Below are positions 25,765 through 33,416 of a stretch of 64,000 bases of DNA, piece by piece (the first letter of the stretch is position 1; each line of letters opens with the position of its first letter). The notes beneath the pieces were generated by a model. The model saw only the letters and a list, made by a program, of their open reading frames with translations, did not search any database and was not told where the DNA came from. The DNA lies in contig MLAX01000003.1 in the NCBI GenBank assembly GCA_001890945.1, positions 248,001-312,000 on the forward strand. Reading direction: 5' to 3'. The translations under genes were made by a program, and so were the position numbers. This DNA comes from Alphaproteobacteria bacterium AO1-B (GTDB taxonomy: Bacteria; Pseudomonadota; Alphaproteobacteria; Rhizobiales; Stappiaceae).

Positions 25765-26301
25765 ATGACTGAGCGGCCGAAACCCAACACCGATGCCCAA
25801 ATTGGTCCAGTGGTTTCGGCCGCTCATCTTGCATCCGGGGCCATGCCGGCCCTGTCGGAAATCGAATTTGCCGTGACCATGATGGTCAACGCCTATCATC
25901 GCTGGATGGTCCGGTGCATGGCTGCCAGTGGCTCAGAGGGCCTAGGTCCGCTTGATGTCCTTGTTCTTCACTCGGTCAATCACCGTGGGCGGGCCAAGAC
26001 ACTGTCCGATATCTGCTTGGTCCTGAATATCGAAGACACGCATACCGTGACCTACGCGCTCAAAAAACTTGAGAAAGCCGGACTGATTACCTCTGGTCGG
26101 CGCGGCAAGGAAAAAACCGCTGAGATCACGCCTGAAGGCGAGACTGCCTGTATGGAGTACAGACGGCTGCGGGAAGCGCTTCTGGTCGAGCCCATGAAAG
26201 CGCTTGGGTTGGATGAGAGTGAACTCTCCCGGCTTGCCGCAACCCTCCGCCTCGTTTCCGGAAACTACGACCAAGCCGCCCGCGCCGCAGCTGCCATGTA
26301 A
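25765..26301 (+). CDS. MarR-type winged-helix transcriptional regulator
   Basis: 178 residues. A winged-helix DNA-binding core runs from LGPLDVLVLHSVNHRGRAKTL through LSDICLVLNIEDTHTVTYAL with the recognition helix and a basic wing (LITSGRRGKEKTAEITPEG). The N-terminal about 40 residues are extended and not part of the fold; flanking helices would form the MarR dimer interface. It is the last gene of the TRAP operon (34 bases after the large permease), so the natural inference is that it represses the TRAP genes and the oxoprolinase gene through the shared TTTATCGATAAA palindrome. The ligand would be the transported compound. This is untested. Confidence 0.83.
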   Translation: MTERPKPNTDAQIGPVVSAAHLASGAMPALSEIEFAVTMMVNAYHRWMVRCMAASGSEGLGPLDVLVLHSVNHRGRAKTLSDICLVLNIEDTHTVTYALKKLEKAGLITSGRRGKEKTAEITPEGETACMEYRRLREALLVEPMKALGLDESELSRLAATLRLVSGNYDQAARAAAAM

Positions 26302-26339
26302 AAAAGGTTCTGCGGGCAGGACGCAAAATTTCTGTTTTC

Positions 26340-26363
26340 ATACTACAATAATTCTTGTAGTAT
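26340..26363. promoter_or_regulatory. ArsR operator overlapping the arsR promoter
   Basis: Perfect inverted repeat ATACTACAA-N6-TTGTAGTAT ending six bases before the arsR ATG. The right arm contains TAGTAT, usable as a -10 box, so bound repressor would block its own promoter. Confidence 0.8.
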
Positions 26364-26369
26364 CGAATT

Positions 26370-26705
26370 ATGAAATCAGATGACGCAATCATGGCGCTTG
26401 GGGCTCTCGCCCAGGAAGACCGGCTGGCGGCTTTCAGGCTGTTGATGATGGAGGGAGACCAAGGTCTTCCGTCCGGCGCAATCGCAGATCGCCTCGACGT
26501 TGCGCCCACCAGGATGTCCTTCCATCTGGCAACTTTGGAAAAAGCCGGGCTTTTGAATACGCGCCGGGAAGGGCGGCACATCCATTACTCCGTCGACTAT
26601 CTGAGGATGCGATCCTTGCTTGGATTTCTCATCGAAGACTGTTGCGGCAACAATCCCGATATCTGCTGCTTTCCCATCAGCGCCCCCAATCAGGAAACAC
26701 ACTAA
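26370..26705 (+). CDS. arsR: ArsR/SmtB-family arsenical repressor with C-terminal cysteine pairs
   Basis: 111 residues. The winged-helix core includes SGAIADRLDVAPTRMSFHLATLEKAGLL and the wing TRREGRHIHYSV. Cysteines 91, 92, 99 and 100 (EDCCGNNPDICCF) lie at the C-terminus, like the As(III)-binding Cys95/96/102 site of Acidithiobacillus ferrooxidans ArsR, and unlike the E. coli plasmid type with cysteines in the DNA-binding helix. The ATG has no ribosome site because the operator occupies that space, so the message may be leaderless. arsC starts one base after the stop codon. Confidence 0.9.
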   Translation: MKSDDAIMALGALAQEDRLAAFRLLMMEGDQGLPSGAIADRLDVAPTRMSFHLATLEKAGLLNTRREGRHIHYSVDYLRMRSLLGFLIEDCCGNNPDICCFPISAPNQETH

Positions 26706-26706
26706 T

Positions 26707-27120
26707 ATGACCATCACCATTTACCACAATCCTAAATGTGGGACGTCCCGGAACACGCTGGAGATGATCCGCAAGGCTGGCGTTGACCCGGTCGTGATCG
26801 AGTATTTGAAAACGCCGCCATCCCGCGACAAGCTGGTGGATTTGATCGCAAGAATGGAGATTTCAGTCCGCGATTTGCTCCGCCAGAAGGGGACACCTTT
26901 TGATGAACTGGGGCTTGGCGATGACAAATGGACTGATGACCAATTAATCGACTTCATGATGGAGCACCCGATCCTGATCAATCGCCCGATCGTCGTGAGC
27001 GACAAGGGTGTCCGGCTTTGCAGGCCCTCTGAAAGGGTCGTTGATTTGCTTCCGGTCGATATCGGCGCATTCACAAAGGAAGATGGGGAAGTGGTCAACG
27101 CCGGGAGCTCAAATGTTTGA
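26707..27120 (+). CDS. arsC: Glutaredoxin-type arsenate reductase ArsC
   Basis: 137 residues of the thioredoxin-like ArsC family. The start [17 protein letters not shown] contains the catalytic Cys11, and [20 protein letters not shown] contains the arginines that hold the arsenate. It reduces arsenate to arsenite in the cytoplasm using glutathione and glutaredoxin. An upstream in-frame ATG at 26620 lies inside arsR; 26707 gives the family length and follows the arsR stop directly. It overlaps arsH by 8 bases. Confidence 0.95.
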   Translation: MTITIYHNPKCGTSRNTLEMIRKAGVDPVVIEYLKTPPSRDKLVDLIARMEISVRDLLRQKGTPFDELGLGDDKWTDDQLIDFMMEHPILINRPIVVSDKGVRLCRPSERVVDLLPVDIGAFTKEDGEVVNAGSSNV

Positions 27121-27820
27121 CGGTAAACCTGAGGACCTCCCGAATGTGAGCTTTGCGGACATCAAGCCCGTAACCGCTGGAGAGGTGGATCAGGCGGCGG
27201 CATTCGATCATCCGCCGCGCATACTGCTTCTCTATGGATCTCTGCGGGAGCGGTCCTACAGCCGATTGCTGGTTGAAGAAGCTGCCCGCCTGTTGACGGC
27301 TTTCGGGGCGGAAACCCGGATCTTCAACCCTTCAGGATTGCCGTTGCCAGATGATGCCGATGCAAGCCATCCCAAAGTGGCTGAACTGCGGGATTTGAGC
27401 ATTTGGTCGGAGGCTCAGGTATGGTGTTCGCCCGAACGCCACGGCGCGATGACAGGCATCTTGAAAACTCAAATCGACTGGATCCCGTTGAGCACCGGCG
27501 CCGTCCGTCCAACACAAGGCAAAACACTAGCTTTGATGCAAGTCTCGGGTGGGTCCCAGTCTTTCAATGCTGTCAACCAGATGCGGATCCTTGGCCGCTG
27601 GATGCGCATGGTCACGATACCGAACCAATCCTCGGTTCCGAAGGCGTATACCCAGTTTGATGATAACGGACGCATGCTGCCATCACCACTCTACGACCGT
27701 GTGGTGGACGTCATGGAAGAGCTGATGAAGTTCACACTATTGGTGCGCGGGCGGTCTGACTATTTGGTGGATCGATATTCTGAACGTAAGTCTGATCGGC
27801 AGAAACGGGGAGCAGCCTGA
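27113..27820 (+). CDS. arsH: ArsH organoarsenical oxidase / NADPH:FMN oxidoreductase
   Basis: 235 residues with the flavodoxin-like core [26 protein letters not shown] near residue 35 and the central [20 protein letters not shown] typical of ArsH. ArsH enzymes use NADPH and FMN to oxidise toxic trivalent methyl and aromatic arsenicals to the pentavalent form; some also reduce quinones. GGGAG precedes the ATG, which overlaps the end of arsC by 8 bases, so arsR-arsC-arsH are one transcript. No arsenite efflux gene (ACR3 or arsB) follows; the next gene is convergent. Confidence 0.94.
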   Translation: MFDGKPEDLPNVSFADIKPVTAGEVDQAAAFDHPPRILLLYGSLRERSYSRLLVEEAARLLTAFGAETRIFNPSGLPLPDDADASHPKVAELRDLSIWSEAQVWCSPERHGAMTGILKTQIDWIPLSTGAVRPTQGKTLALMQVSGGSQSFNAVNQMRILGRWMRMVTIPNQSSVPKAYTQFDDNGRMLPSPLYDRVVDVMEELMKFTLLVRGRSDYLVDRYSERKSDRQKRGAA

Positions 27821-27831
27821 CCAAAACCGTA

Positions 27832-30039
27832 TCAGGAACCTTGAACAGCGACCGGTGCTCCAAAGGAAGCGTCGGTCGGTAAACTGTTACTGCTTTCCAG
27901 GTCAGATTTTGCGGACGTAACAACGGCTTTCCGCTGTCCGCTAGAACTTGTGGGGGGGACTGAATCCGGTTTAGCAGATTGCCTTGCCCATGTCTTTTTC
28001 ACTGAGCGAATCTTGGCTGTCATATCGGCTTGAACGGTTTCGTGAACCATTACGTCATCAGGTTTGCCGTAAAGATACCCTTGGATCAGATCGCAACCGG
28101 CGGCGCGAAGCAAAATGGCTTGCTCTTCGGTTTCAACACCTTCTGCGGTGATGGTGACATTCAAAGACCTGCCAAGACCTACGATTGACGTAACAATTGC
28201 ATCCGTGCTCGCGTCTTTGCCAAGATCTTGGATGAAGGCCTTGTCGATCTTGATCTTGTCGAACGGGAACAGGCTCAGATAGCTGAGCGATGAGTAACCG
28301 GTCCCGAAGTCGTCCATGGCGATTGAAACGCCCATATCCCGGATTTGCCGGAGCGTGTGGACGACGGAATCAGTATTGGAAATGAGCAAGCTCTCAGTGA
28401 TTTCAATTTCAAGGCGTTTCGGGTCCAGGCCTGAGGTCTGAAGGGCGCGCGCCACGCGCTTTTGTATGTCGCCAGCTGCGAACTGGGCAGGGGACATGTT
28501 GATAGCCACCCGCCGGTTAGAGTTTGGCCAAAGCGCAGCTTCTCTGCAAGCTTGCTCCAAGACCCAATTGCCAATGTCTTCGATCAGGCCTGTGTCTTCT
28601 GCAATTGGAATGAAGGAATCCGGGCGCATCATGCCCTTGGTGGGATGCTCCCAGCGGATCAGTGCTTCATATCCCTTCAATGAGCCATCACTGAGTGCGT
28701 ATTGAGGCTGATACTTGAGTTTCAACTGATCGAACTTGAGAGCTTTGACCAAACCCTGTTCGATCTCTTTTCGTTTCTGAGCTTCCGCATCCAGGTCCTG
28801 AGTGTACCAGCAGAACGTGGATCGACCTTCGTGTTTCGCGCGGTAAAGAGCGAGGTCTGCACAGTGGAGCAAACGTGAGGAGCGCCAAGATCCATCGGTG
28901 GCCCGCGCCAGTCCGATGGACAAGGATATTTTGATTTCCCGGCCGTCGATATTGCAGGGCGGATCCGTCGCACTGATCATGTCAGCTGCCAAACGTGTCA
29001 TGCGGCCAGTATCCGAGACCGAGGTCAGCATGACGGCAAACTCGTCTCCTGACAGACGGGCAACCAGATGCCCGCTGAAGACCGATTTCAAACGGTCCGC
29101 AATGATCTGCAGAAATACATCCCCAATCCCGTGGCCATGGGTGTCATTAATTTCCTTGAACTTGTCCACGTCGATGATCATGACACCGATGTTCGATGCC
29201 TTGGCCTGGGCAAAACGGAGCGCTTCGCTCAAGCGTGCATTGAAGACGGCCCGGTTTGGCAGCCCGGTTAACGTGTCATGATGCGCCAGGTACTGAATGT
29301 TTTTGCTGGTCTGCAATTGTTCGCGAAAGCGCATCCAGAGCAGAATGCCGGCGAATAAAAAGGATATGAGACATAAGCCCCCGATCGCCGCACTCACTGA
29401 AAAGAGCAGGGGGGCAAGGCTTTTCATGATGGTCGCTGTGCTCACCAAGGCAATCAGACTGCGCGAATTCGCATCCTTGGCCGGATACACGATGACCGCT
29501 TTGTTCCCGAATTGCCCGACTGTATTCATGTCGGGAATGGCCAGAATTCGAGGTGAACTCAAAGCCGCGACCTTTGCATCTGTCAGTGTCTGCGGCGCCA
29601 GGAAGAGGTTTTTCTCCTCCCACTCGGGTGATGCCCAGGCAGCAGACTGCGGCCCTTCGCGGGTTTCCATGGCGGATGGCAAGATGGAAAAGTGAAGGAC
29701 TCCGGCGGGCGCATGACCGGATTTCAACGAATACTGTAACGTATCGACTTGTTCGTGATACGCGTTTGATCGCCCATCACTTGTCAACGTCATACGCAGG
29801 CCATCGAGGGTCTGCGGCAGGACTGCTGTGTCCCGGACTTCCCGCGGCTGTAAGGTGTCGTAGACCGTATCTGCCCACGCAGCATAGGTCTGTTCCAGGC
29901 CCTTAACCAGGAGCCAATGGGTCAATAGCCGATTGCTCGCGTAGACGCCTGCAGCCAGAAGCATTACCAGCGACATGGATATCAAAAATATAACAATGTT
30001 ACTTCTGACAAATGACGTGGCCATCCAGCTCGGCACCAT
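27832..30039 (-). CDS. Membrane-bound GGDEF-EAL c-di-GMP protein (SGDEF variant)
   Basis: 735 residues. Two membrane segments (about 12-35 and 210-238) flank a periplasmic sensor of about 170 residues, possibly CHASE4-like. The diguanylate cyclase domain follows (HDTLTGLPNR), but its active-site motif is SGDEF (about residue 330) and no RxxD inhibitory site is visible. The EAL domain is complete: YEALIRWEHP (about 460), EITESLL, DDFGTGYSSLSYL and AEGVET. It is therefore most likely a c-di-GMP phosphodiesterase, with a degenerate or weak cyclase. The last about 60 residues are Ser/Thr/Lys-rich and disordered. Convergent with arsH, 11 bases apart. Confidence 0.92.
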   Translation of the reverse strand: MVPSWMATSFVRSNIVIFLISMSLVMLLAAGVYASNRLLTHWLLVKGLEQTYAAWADTVYDTLQPREVRDTAVLPQTLDGLRMTLTSDGRSNAYHEQVDTLQYSLKSGHAPAGVLHFSILPSAMETREGPQSAAWASPEWEEKNLFLAPQTLTDAKVAALSSPRILAIPDMNTVGQFGNKAVIVYPAKDANSRSLIALVSTATIMKSLAPLLFSVSAAIGGLCLISFLFAGILLWMRFREQLQTSKNIQYLAHHDTLTGLPNRAVFNARLSEALRFAQAKASNIGVMIIDVDKFKEINDTHGHGIGDVFLQIIADRLKSVFSGHLVARLSGDEFAVMLTSVSDTGRMTRLAADMISATDPPCNIDGREIKISLSIGLARATDGSWRSSRLLHCADLALYRAKHEGRSTFCWYTQDLDAEAQKRKEIEQGLVKALKFDQLKLKYQPQYALSDGSLKGYEALIRWEHPTKGMMRPDSFIPIAEDTGLIEDIGNWVLEQACREAALWPNSNRRVAINMSPAQFAAGDIQKRVARALQTSGLDPKRLEIEITESLLISNTDSVVHTLRQIRDMGVSIAMDDFGTGYSSLSYLSLFPFDKIKIDKAFIQDLGKDASTDAIVTSIVGLGRSLNVTITAEGVETEEQAILLRAAGCDLIQGYLYGKPDDVMVHETVQADMTAKIRSVKKTWARQSAKPDSVPPTSSSGQRKAVVTSAKSDLESSNSLPTDASFGAPVAVQGS

Positions 30040-30301
30040 TTCGGATAAACGGTTGCACCAAAGTAGGGCAAAAGTCTTTAACCATCATGAATCAGTGTTG
30101 TTTTCCAATCGTTCCAAAGGCCGCGCCAAACAAAGCAGGAAGCGATGAGACTGGAATCCGCAGAATGGATAGGCTTCGGGGTCCAACTAGCCAAAACCAT
30201 CATGTGCAGTTAGAAGACTTTTTGTACCCGACCCCGGCGATTCCTGCTGCTCCGGGTTGGAGCTGAATGATCGGCAATCGAACCCTCAAGGGAGTTTATG
30301 T

Positions 30302-30994
30302 GTGAGCGTCTGGAGCAGCATCGGGAGCATTGTCGGTGCAATTGGATCTGGCGGTGCGCAGATTGTCGACAGGCTTGTGCAGCTCGTTTTGGCACGGCCA
30401 GAGGGAGCAAATACAGTCGGTTTTACAGTCGCGATGATCGCGCTTTCGGCAAAGATGGCCAAGGCTGACGGTGTTGTAACGGCTGATGAAGTTATTGCTT
30501 TTCGAGAACTCTTCGATGTTCCGTCGAACGAAGAAAAAAACGTCGCACGGCTGTTCAATCTTGCCCAAGAAGATGTTGCCGGTTTCGATGTTTACGCAAA
30601 GAAGCTCGCCGACCTTTTTCCCTATGATCGCAAAACCCTGCTCGATATTCTGGATGGCCTTTTTCACATTGCCAAAGCTGACGGCGTCGTGCACCGGAGC
30701 GAAATAAGCTACCTTTCGGAAGTGGCTAAGGTTTTTGGGCTGGATGAGCGAGAGTTTTCCAAAGTTCTTGCCCGCCATGTCCGCAAAGACGGTGATCCGT
30801 ATGAAGTGTTGGGGATAGGTGCGCAGGCCAGTGATGCTGAATTGAAAGCTCACTACCGGCGGGAAGTTCAAGAAACCCATCCTGACCGGCTTATCGCCCG
30901 TGGAGTCCCGGAGGAATTTGTCCGGATCGCCAATGACCGCCTGGCCGCATTGAATGAGGCATGGGCGCAGATTTGCGCGGAAAGGGGCATATGA
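30302..30994 (+). CDS. TerB-DnaJ (DjlA-like) co-chaperone
   Basis: 230 residues. The TerB-like helical domain (about 40-155) shows two similar halves with acidic loops: AKMAKADGVVTADEVIAFRE and FHIAKADGVVHRSEISYL. A C-terminal J domain (DPYEVLGIGAQASDAELKAHYR, then HPDRL in place of the usual HPD plus K) follows to the end. DjlA proteins are J-domain partners of DnaK; E. coli DjlA has an N-terminal membrane span, and here the N-terminus is only weakly hydrophobic (IGSIVGAIGSGG). GTG at 30302 is chosen because GGGAG lies seven bases upstream; an in-frame TTG exists at 30257. The stop overlaps the amidase ATG. Confidence 0.88.
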   Translation: MSVWSSIGSIVGAIGSGGAQIVDRLVQLVLARPEGANTVGFTVAMIALSAKMAKADGVVTADEVIAFRELFDVPSNEEKNVARLFNLAQEDVAGFDVYAKKLADLFPYDRKTLLDILDGLFHIAKADGVVHRSEISYLSEVAKVFGLDEREFSKVLARHVRKDGDPYEVLGIGAQASDAELKAHYRREVQETHPDRLIARGVPEEFVRIANDRLAALNEAWAQICAERGI

Positions 30995-31752
30995 GCGTTG
31001 CGACTGATACCGGCGTCAAGGCACGTGTTCATCCTTCTCCCAACCATGGAGACCGTGCGGCGGATGCACCGATTGATATGCTGATCCTCCACTATACAGG
31101 CATGCAGACCGGGGAAGAGGCTCTACAACGACTGTGTGATCCGCGTTCTGAGGTCTCCGCACATTATGTCGTTCAGGAAGATGGCTCCATTTTGCAATGC
31201 GTCCCGGAAGCCCGGCGTGCCTGGCATGCCGGGAAGAGTTTTTGGAAGGGCGAGCGGGACATCAATTCAAGGTCGATCGGCGTTGAAATGGTCAATCCTG
31301 GACATGAATTCGGGTATCGGTCCTTCGCCCAGCCTCAAATAGAGGCAGTCATTGCGCTTTGCGCTGATGTGTGTGCCCGGCATCAAATCCATCCGTGGAT
31401 GGTGCTGGCCCATTCGGACATCGCTCCAAGCCGCAAAGAAGATCCAGGTGAATTGTTCCCGTGGGACAAGTTGGCTGCAGCCGGCGTTGGTCATTATGTG
31501 GCGCCAGAACCTATTGGTTCCGGGCTCTTCATGCAGGAGGGTGAAGAAGGCCAGCCCGTTGAAGCGTTGCAGTCCATGCTGGCGCTTTATGGATACGAAG
31601 TCGACATCAATGGCCGCTTTGACCGCCGCACGCGCGAGGTGGTGACGGCCTTTCAGCGCCACTTCCGGCCCGAGAAAGTTGACGGCGTGGTAGACGCTTC
31701 AACCATCGAAACGCTTCACAACCTTCTATCCAAGCTACCGTCGTTGAAATAG
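30991..31752 (+). CDS. N-acetylmuramoyl-L-alanine amidase with peptidoglycan-binding domain
   Basis: 253 residues. An amidase_2 (AmpD/AmiD-type) domain at about 25-165 shows ILHYTGMQTGEEAL with the first zinc histidine, AWHAGKSFW, and AHSDIAPSRKEDPGE with the second histidine and the catalytic/ligand region. A PGBD-like domain follows (EALQSMLALYGYEVDINGRFD; about 188-250). It cleaves the bond between N-acetylmuramic acid and L-alanine. No signal peptide is visible, so it may work in the cytoplasm on recycled muropeptides like AmpD, although the PG-binding domain is more usual in exported AmiD. ATGA overlap with the TerB-DnaJ gene. Confidence 0.9.
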   Translation: MSVATDTGVKARVHPSPNHGDRAADAPIDMLILHYTGMQTGEEALQRLCDPRSEVSAHYVVQEDGSILQCVPEARRAWHAGKSFWKGERDINSRSIGVEMVNPGHEFGYRSFAQPQIEAVIALCADVCARHQIHPWMVLAHSDIAPSRKEDPGELFPWDKLAAAGVGHYVAPEPIGSGLFMQEGEEGQPVEALQSMLALYGYEVDINGRFDRRTREVVTAFQRHFRPEKVDGVVDASTIETLHNLLSKLPSLK

Positions 31753-32039
31753 GTCTGGCTGAAACAAGTTTTGTGTAGTTCGGATGAGGCCCATTTCCGT
31801 CCGTTAATCCTTGATGATAGTGCCGGGCACAATTTGCACAACTGTGCCCCGGTTTGGTCTGCGATGTGTCACAGCTCTGACACAAATTGCAGACTCTCCT
31901 GATGTTGAGATGCAAATATTAGTAAAATTCTGAAATATGTTGTAATAATTCGTGATTTTGCAGTGCAAAATTTCGTCCCATAGCTCGGCCATTTCTCCGC
32001 TCCGAAAAACCTACATCAAAAACCAAACGGGCTGGACGA

Positions 32040-32591
32040 ATGTTACGGTCGATTAAAATAGCTACTGGGGCGCTGTGTGTTTTCGCCCAAACTCTCATGA
32101 TCCCGGCGCAAGCCATCGCTGCTGATCCGCGGACTGTGCTCAATGAATACGGCGGCAACCGCGGTGTTGCGTCCCTTTCCACATCGGCCAAAGCCGAGAA
32201 GACGGGCAACCCGCGCAAGGACAAATATGCGAGCCTCATCCGCAAGGCAGCGAAGAAACATGGCGTGCCGATTAAGATCGCGAAAGCGGTTGTTGAGGTC
32301 GAGAGCAACTTCAATTCACGGGCCCGCGGGGCTGCTGGCGAAGTCGGCCTGATGCAGATCAAGCCGGCGACAGCGCGCGGTATGGGGTATCGCGGATCCA
32401 CTAAAGCGCTCTACCACCCGGAGACCAATCTCGAGTGGGGGATGAAGTACCTCGCAGGCGCACACGAACGGGCCAATGGCGATTTGTGCGGCACCATTCT
32501 GCGATACAACGCTGGTCACTATGCCAAGCGCATGAACCCGATCAGCCGCCGCTATTGCAAAAAAGTACAGCGGATCCTGGCGTCCAGCTAA
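32040..32591 (+). CDS. Exported lytic transglycosylase (SLT domain)
   Basis: 183 residues with a signal peptide (about 1-28, ending AQAIAADP). The SLT domain covers about 60-180: AVVEVESNFNSRARGAAGEVG has the catalytic glutamate, then LMQIKPATARGMGY and LRYNAGHYAKRM, all hallmarks of soluble lytic transglycosylases. It cuts the glycan strands of peptidoglycan in the periplasm, forming 1,6-anhydro ends. It has its own AT-rich upstream region and terminator, so it is monocistronic. The preceding gene is an amidase, making this a small wall-turnover neighbourhood. Confidence 0.93.
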   Translation: MLRSIKIATGALCVFAQTLMIPAQAIAADPRTVLNEYGGNRGVASLSTSAKAEKTGNPRKDKYASLIRKAAKKHGVPIKIAKAVVEVESNFNSRARGAAGEVGLMQIKPATARGMGYRGSTKALYHPETNLEWGMKYLAGAHERANGDLCGTILRYNAGHYAKRMNPISRRYCKKVQRILASS

Positions 32592-32622
32592 CTTGTGACA
32601 GGGCGGTCACTCGTGGGCAATG

Positions 32623-32660
32623 AAAACCCCGTTGCCGGCGCAGCGGGGTTTTTCTTTTTT
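32623..32660 (+). terminator. Bidirectional terminator after the transglycosylase gene
   Basis: 9-bp stem AAAACCCCG / CGGGGTTTT with an inner TGC / GCA stem and CGGC loop, followed by TTTTTCTTTTTT. The A-run on the other side gives a T-tract for the convergent flavin protein gene. Confidence 0.92.
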
Positions 32661-32671
32661 CAGCTTCTTGG

Positions 32672-33334
32672 TCAGGCAAATTTCTGCCGTGCTGCCAGAA
32701 TGGAAGCGGGTGGCTCAATCCCGTCCGGTACATCCGTTGCTGCATAGGGTTGGCCGAAACCGGTGGCGACCGGGACTATTCCGGCCCAAATGTCTGTGCC
32801 GATATCAATCGGATCGTCGACCGGAGGGCCTGTGCGTACCTTGGTACTCATGTGCTCTACATCGAGAACCAACACACCGGTGGCTTTCAGTTCCTTTTGC
32901 AACATCTCGCGGCATTCCGCCCACCGGCCCGGGGCCATGTGATCGGTAATTGCCGCGAGGGCGATATTCTTTTCTTCAAGATCTTCTACGAGACGCGCGG
33001 TCCCATGAACGATCACACACCGAAAGTTCATGGAGTGATGGAAAGCGGATCGGCCAAACACCAGGCCGTCCAACAGGGTTACCTCGAGGCTTGCAGGGAC
33101 ACCGGCCTTGTTGTCCTTGACAATCCGGGTGGTGCTGGCCCCATGAATGTAGAGCTTGTCGCCGATGCGTGCGTAGACCATCGGGATGACCATTGGGCGG
33201 CCTTCATGAACGAAGCCGCAGTGTGCGACAAGACCGGCGTCCAGAATTTCGTTTGCCAGTTCCTTGTCATACCCGCCGCGATTCATTTGCCGGATTTTGG
33301 CGTAGGGGGGCAGGTCGGGTTTTTCGTGTTTCAT
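32672..33334 (-). CDS. Pyridoxamine-phosphate-oxidase-like flavin split-barrel protein
   Basis: 220 residues of the FMN-binding split-barrel superfamily, close to the NimA/Pfam Pyridox_ox_2 type: LDAGLVAHCGFVHEGRPMVIPMVYARIGD, IHGASTTRIVKDNKAGVPASLEVTLLDGLVFGRSAFHHSMNFR is the characteristic nucleotide-binding and dimer region. The exact reaction is unknown; relatives reduce nitroimidazoles, bind heme or act on pyridoxal compounds. It is divergent from a MocR regulator (83 bases between the starts), which commonly regulates its neighbour. Confidence 0.83.
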   Translation of the reverse strand: MKHEKPDLPPYAKIRQMNRGGYDKELANEILDAGLVAHCGFVHEGRPMVIPMVYARIGDKLYIHGASTTRIVKDNKAGVPASLEVTLLDGLVFGRSAFHHSMNFRCVIVHGTARLVEDLEEKNIALAAITDHMAPGRWAECREMLQKELKATGVLVLDVEHMSTKVRTGPPVDDPIDIGTDIWAGIVPVATGFGQPYAATDVPDGIEPPASILAARQKFA

Positions 33335-33366
33335 CGTGTTCTTCTCGGATCGGGTTCTTGTGTAAG

Positions 33367-33412
33367 CCGGTTATGATCGATAATCTGGCTCCATAGAAAG
33401 GTCCGGTTTTGA
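33367..33412. promoter_or_regulatory. Direct repeat CCGGTTATGA / CCGGTTTTGA in the MocR divergent region
   Basis: Two ten-base copies differing at one base, at 33367-33376 and 33403-33412, 36 bases apart start to start, in the divergent region just upstream of the MocR gene. MocR regulators often bind direct repeats; this is a candidate only. Confidence 0.3.
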
Positions 33413-33416
33413 AAAA

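Noticed and set aside
31823..31852. Hairpin GGGCACA / TGTGCCC downstream of the amidase gene
   Set aside because: Long loop and no T-run; a terminator is not supported.
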